Assembly (NCBI GenBank): GCA_963728395.1
Contig: CAVSJJ010000003.1
Location: 620,001 to 684,000, forward strand
DNA: 64,000 bases
Origin: CAVSJJ01 sp963728395
Lineage (GTDB): Bacteria > Actinomycetota > Actinomycetes > Actinomycetales > Dermatophilaceae
Direction of reading: 5' to 3'
Below, in pieces: positions 61,827 through 64,000 of the stretch. A program made the position numbers and the translations under genes. A model generated the notes under the pieces. It did no database searches, was not told the origin of the DNA, and worked only from the letters and a program-made list of their open reading frames with translations. Numbering within the stretch: the first letter of the stretch is position 1; each line of letters starts with the position of its first letter.

Positions 61827-63794
61827 GTGTCCTCCGCCGCCGCCGACGCCCTCGTCGGCCAGCTGCTCGATGGCCGCTACCAGGTCCTCGAGCACATCGC
61901 CGACGGCGGAATGGCGACGGTGTACCTCGCCCTGGACACCCGGCTGGACCGCGAGGTGGCGCTGAAGGTCATGCGCCCGCACCTCGTCCACGACGAGACG
62001 TTCGTGTCCCGCTTCCGGCGCGAGGCCCGTTCGGCGGCCCGGCTGAGCCACCCCCACGTCGTCCAGGTCTTCGACCAGGGCGAGGACGCCGGCCAGATGT
62101 TCCTCGCGATGGAGTACGTCCCCGGTCAGACCCTCCGCGAGGTCATCCAGACCGAGGGGGCCCTGACCCCGCGGGCGGCGCTCGACATCCTCGAACCGAT
62201 GCTCGAGGCCCTCGCGGCCGCCCATGCCGCCGGGCTCATCCATCGAGACGTCAAGCCCGAGAACGTCATCCTCCGCCCCGACGGCACCGTCAAGGTCGCG
62301 GACTTCGGCCTCGCCCGGGCGGTGACCTCGCAGACGAGCACCGCCTCGCACGGGATGATCCTCGGGACGGTCGCCTACCTCTCCCCCGAGCAGGTCGAGC
62401 GCGGGATCGCCGACGCCCGCAGCGACGTGTATGCCGCCGGGCTCATCCTCTTCGAGATGCTCACCGGGACCAAGGCCTTCACCGGCGACTCCCCCATCAA
62501 CGTCGCCTACCAGCACGTCCACGGCGGCGTCCCGCGGCCCTCCTCCCGGGTTCCCGAGGTCCCGGAGCAGCTCGACGCCCTCGTCGCCATGTCCACCGCC
62601 CGCGACCCGGACGAGCGCCCCCGCGACGCCGCCGGGATGCTCTCCGCCGTCCGCCAGGTGCGGGCCGGGCTGTCCGGCGCCGACCTCGACGGGCGCCCGC
62701 AGGGCGGCGCGCAGGCCGCCGAGGCCGCCTCGACGCAGACGGCGGTGCTCCCCGCGACCGGGCTGGCCGCCGGCGGCGCCGCCCTGGCGGGGGTGGGGGC
62801 CGAGGCGGCATACCCGGGGTCGGAGCGGACCGCGGCCCTGCCGCTCCCGCTGCGCGACGAGCCGCCCTCGGGTCCGGCCACGCCGGCGGGCCGTCGCGAG
62901 GCGAGCGAGCCGCGCCGCAAGCGGTGGCCGTGGGTGCTCGTCGTCCTCTCCGCGATGCTCTTCGCCGGGGTGACGTGGTACTTCGTCGCCGGACCGGGCG
63001 CGGTCGAGACCGTCCCGACCGTCGCGGGCAAGACCCGGGCCTCGGCCGAGGCGGCACTCGCCCAGCGCGGGCTGCACGACACGGTGCGCCTCGACTTCGA
63101 CGAGACGGTCAAGAAGGGCCTCGTCATCTCCTCCGACCCGAACGCCGGAGAGCAGGTGCGGCGCAGCCAGGCCGTCCTCCTCGTCGTCTCCAAGGGCCAG
63201 GAGCGGTACGCCGTGCCCGACGTGGCCGCGATGTCCCTCGACGAGGCCAAGGCGGCCCTCGCCGACAACAACCTCACGCTCGGCGAGGTCACGCAGGCCT
63301 ACAGCGAGACCGTCGAGGACGGCATGATCGTCGGCGCGGACCCCCAGGCGGGCACCCGGCTCAAGCCGGGAGCGGCGGTGACCCTCGTCCAGAGCAAGGG
63401 ACGCGAGCCGATCGACGTCGTCGACTGGACCGGGAAGCCGGCCGACGAGGCGGTGAGCGCCCTGACGAAGTCCGGCCTCAAGGTCGACGCCACCGAGCAG
63501 CGCAACGACGACACGGTGCCCAAGGGCGACGTCATCAGTCAGTCCCCCAACAGCGGCACCCTGCACCGCGGCGACCTCGTCACCCTCATCGTGTCCAAGG
63601 GACCGGTCATGGTCGAGGTCCCGGACGTCGTGGGCAAGCAGGTCGGCGCAGCCGAGGCCGAACTGCGCAAGGCCGGGTTCGACGTCAAGGTCAGGCGGGT
63701 CCTCGGGGGCTTCTTCGGCACCGTGCGGCTGCAGGACCCCAAGGGCGGCACGATGGCACCGAAGGGCAGCGTCGTCACCCTGACGACCGTCTGA
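61827..63794 (+). CDS. pknL: PASTA-domain Ser/Thr protein kinase (PknL type)
   Basis: A 655-residue transmembrane kinase. Kinase domain residues about 15-280: ATP loop with ADGGMATVYLA, LKVMRPH Lys, HRDVKPENVIL catalytic loop, KVADFGLARA (DFG) and the activation-loop segment TVAYLSPEQV. A juxtamembrane linker (about 285-370, Ala/Arg-rich) precedes a helix near 372-390 (WVLVVLSAMLFAGVTWYFVAG). Outside are four PASTA repeats (starting VPTVAGK, VPDVAAM, DVVDWTG, VPDVVGK), which sense peptidoglycan fragments or lipid II. Its neighbours (Rv2175c-like, LysM) fit mycobacterial PknL, a growth and cell-wall regulator. GTG at 61827, probably leaderless. Confidence 0.93.
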   Translation: MSSAAADALVGQLLDGRYQVLEHIADGGMATVYLALDTRLDREVALKVMRPHLVHDETFVSRFRREARSAARLSHPHVVQVFDQGEDAGQMFLAMEYVPGQTLREVIQTEGALTPRAALDILEPMLEALAAAHAAGLIHRDVKPENVILRPDGTVKVADFGLARAVTSQTSTASHGMILGTVAYLSPEQVERGIADARSDVYAAGLILFEMLTGTKAFTGDSPINVAYQHVHGGVPRPSSRVPEVPEQLDALVAMSTARDPDERPRDAAGMLSAVRQVRAGLSGADLDGRPQGGAQAAEAASTQTAVLPATGLAAGGAALAGVGAEAAYPGSERTAALPLPLRDEPPSGPATPAGRREASEPRRKRWPWVLVVLSAMLFAGVTWYFVAGPGAVETVPTVAGKTRASAEAALAQRGLHDTVRLDFDETVKKGLVISSDPNAGEQVRRSQAVLLVVSKGQERYAVPDVAAMSLDEAKAALADNNLTLGEVTQAYSETVEDGMIVGADPQAGTRLKPGAAVTLVQSKGREPIDVVDWTGKPADEAVSALTKSGLKVDATEQRNDDTVPKGDVISQSPNSGTLHRGDLVTLIVSKGPVMVEVPDVVGKQVGAAEAELRKAGFDVKVRRVLGGFFGTVRLQDPKGGTMAPKGSVVTLTTV

Positions 63795-63800
63795 GCGACG

Positions 63801-64000
63801 ATGACCCCCGTCTCCCGGGTCGGCTCGAGCCGGCTCGCCACTCTCCTCCTGCTCGCGACGACGGCGGCCTGGGGCTCGACGTTCTTCCTCATCCGGGACC
63901 TCGTCGCCGTCGTGCCCGCGGCGGACTTCCTCGCCGTCCGGTTCACCATCGCGGCACTCGCCATGGCGCTCCTCTTCCGCCGGCAGACGCTCGCGCTGTC
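63801..64000 (+). CDS. EamA/DMT-family transporter, 3' end outside window
   Basis: Translated by hand from the ATG at 63801, 6 bases after the pknL stop: MTPVSRVGSSRL, then a hydrophobic helix with ATTAAWGSTFFLIRD, then FTIAALAMALLFRR. The WGSTFF pattern at the first helix is typical of EamA drug/metabolite exporters. Only 66 codons lie in the window. Substrate unknown. Confidence 0.75.
   Translation, partial: MTPVSRVGSSRLATLLLLATTAAWGSTFFLIRDLVAVVPAADFLAVRFTIAALAMALLFRRQTLAL

Overview
The window is a 64 kb stretch of a chromosome with very high GC (roughly 70-73 percent by eye), short intergenic gaps, frequent GTG starts, ATGA/GTGA overlaps and actinobacterial families throughout (DUF3000, DUF3159, DUF3710, DUF4193, DUF3040, SepH, PASTA kinase, Fe-S ferrochelatase, DnaE2). 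Protein content and gene order suggest a member of Micrococcales, probably near Intrasporangiaceae/Dermatophilaceae; that placement is inference, because no rRNA or tRNA gene is present. Two blocks match conserved actinobacterial neighbourhoods I know from Mycobacterium tuberculosis: hemY-hemE-DUF3000-rnd-dxs, the RNA methyltransferase-permease-TrkA-TrkA-DUF3159-OB fold-DUF3710-dut-DUF4193-suhB run (Rv2677c to Rv2701c region), and metF-idsA-Rv2175c-pknL (Rv2172c to Rv2176 region).

Layout. 1-12.3 kb: heme (hemY, cut by the left edge; hemE), an RNase D, a fadA-fadB beta-oxidation pair, an unusual helix-turn-helix/MurA fusion, and dxs. 12.4-15.3 kb: two genes whose start codons lie inside LexA (SOS) boxes, one of them a DUF222/HNH nuclease of the 13E12 type, a small membrane protein, and a frameshifted small gene. 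15.3-35 kb: aconitase with an 18-bp perfect palindrome in its promoter, TRAM-type RNA methyltransferase, a KimA-like permease divergent from two TrkA proteins, the dut/DUF cluster, inositol-phosphatase, Fe-S ferrochelatase, sepH, tdk, a phosphodiesterase-like enzyme, and an N-acetyltransferase/acyl-CoA-synthetase-like fusion. 35-44.6 kb: topoisomerase IV parC and parE flank a sugar ABC importer operon that has no ATPase gene and ends with its own LacI regulator. 44.9-46 kb: small conserved proteins. 46-52.9 kb: a five-gene SOS mutagenesis operon (DUF6504, HEPN protein, DnaE2, methyltransferase, DinB) behind a perfect LexA palindrome. 52.9-57.6 kb: ybaK, then an IS21-family element (istA-istB, four 23-bp repeats at each end, 6-bp target duplication) that splits a gene next to a DUF6318 lipoprotein; a lower-GC patch lies here. 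57.8-64 kb: metF, polyprenyl synthase, Rv2175c-like regulator, a WYL-regulator remnant, a LysM/transglycosylase, the PASTA kinase pknL, and the start of an EamA transporter.

The most unusual signal is not a gene. The octamer GTATGCCG (or CGGCATAC) occurs about 45 times on both strands, in coding and non-coding DNA, when composition alone predicts about two. It is kept by using otherwise rare codons (TAT before GCC, GCA before TAC) in neighbouring genes of all kinds. The only heptamer lacking the eighth base lies inside the IS element. This looks like a selected genome-wide DNA word (uptake-, Chi- or methylation-like) whose role I cannot determine from the sequence.
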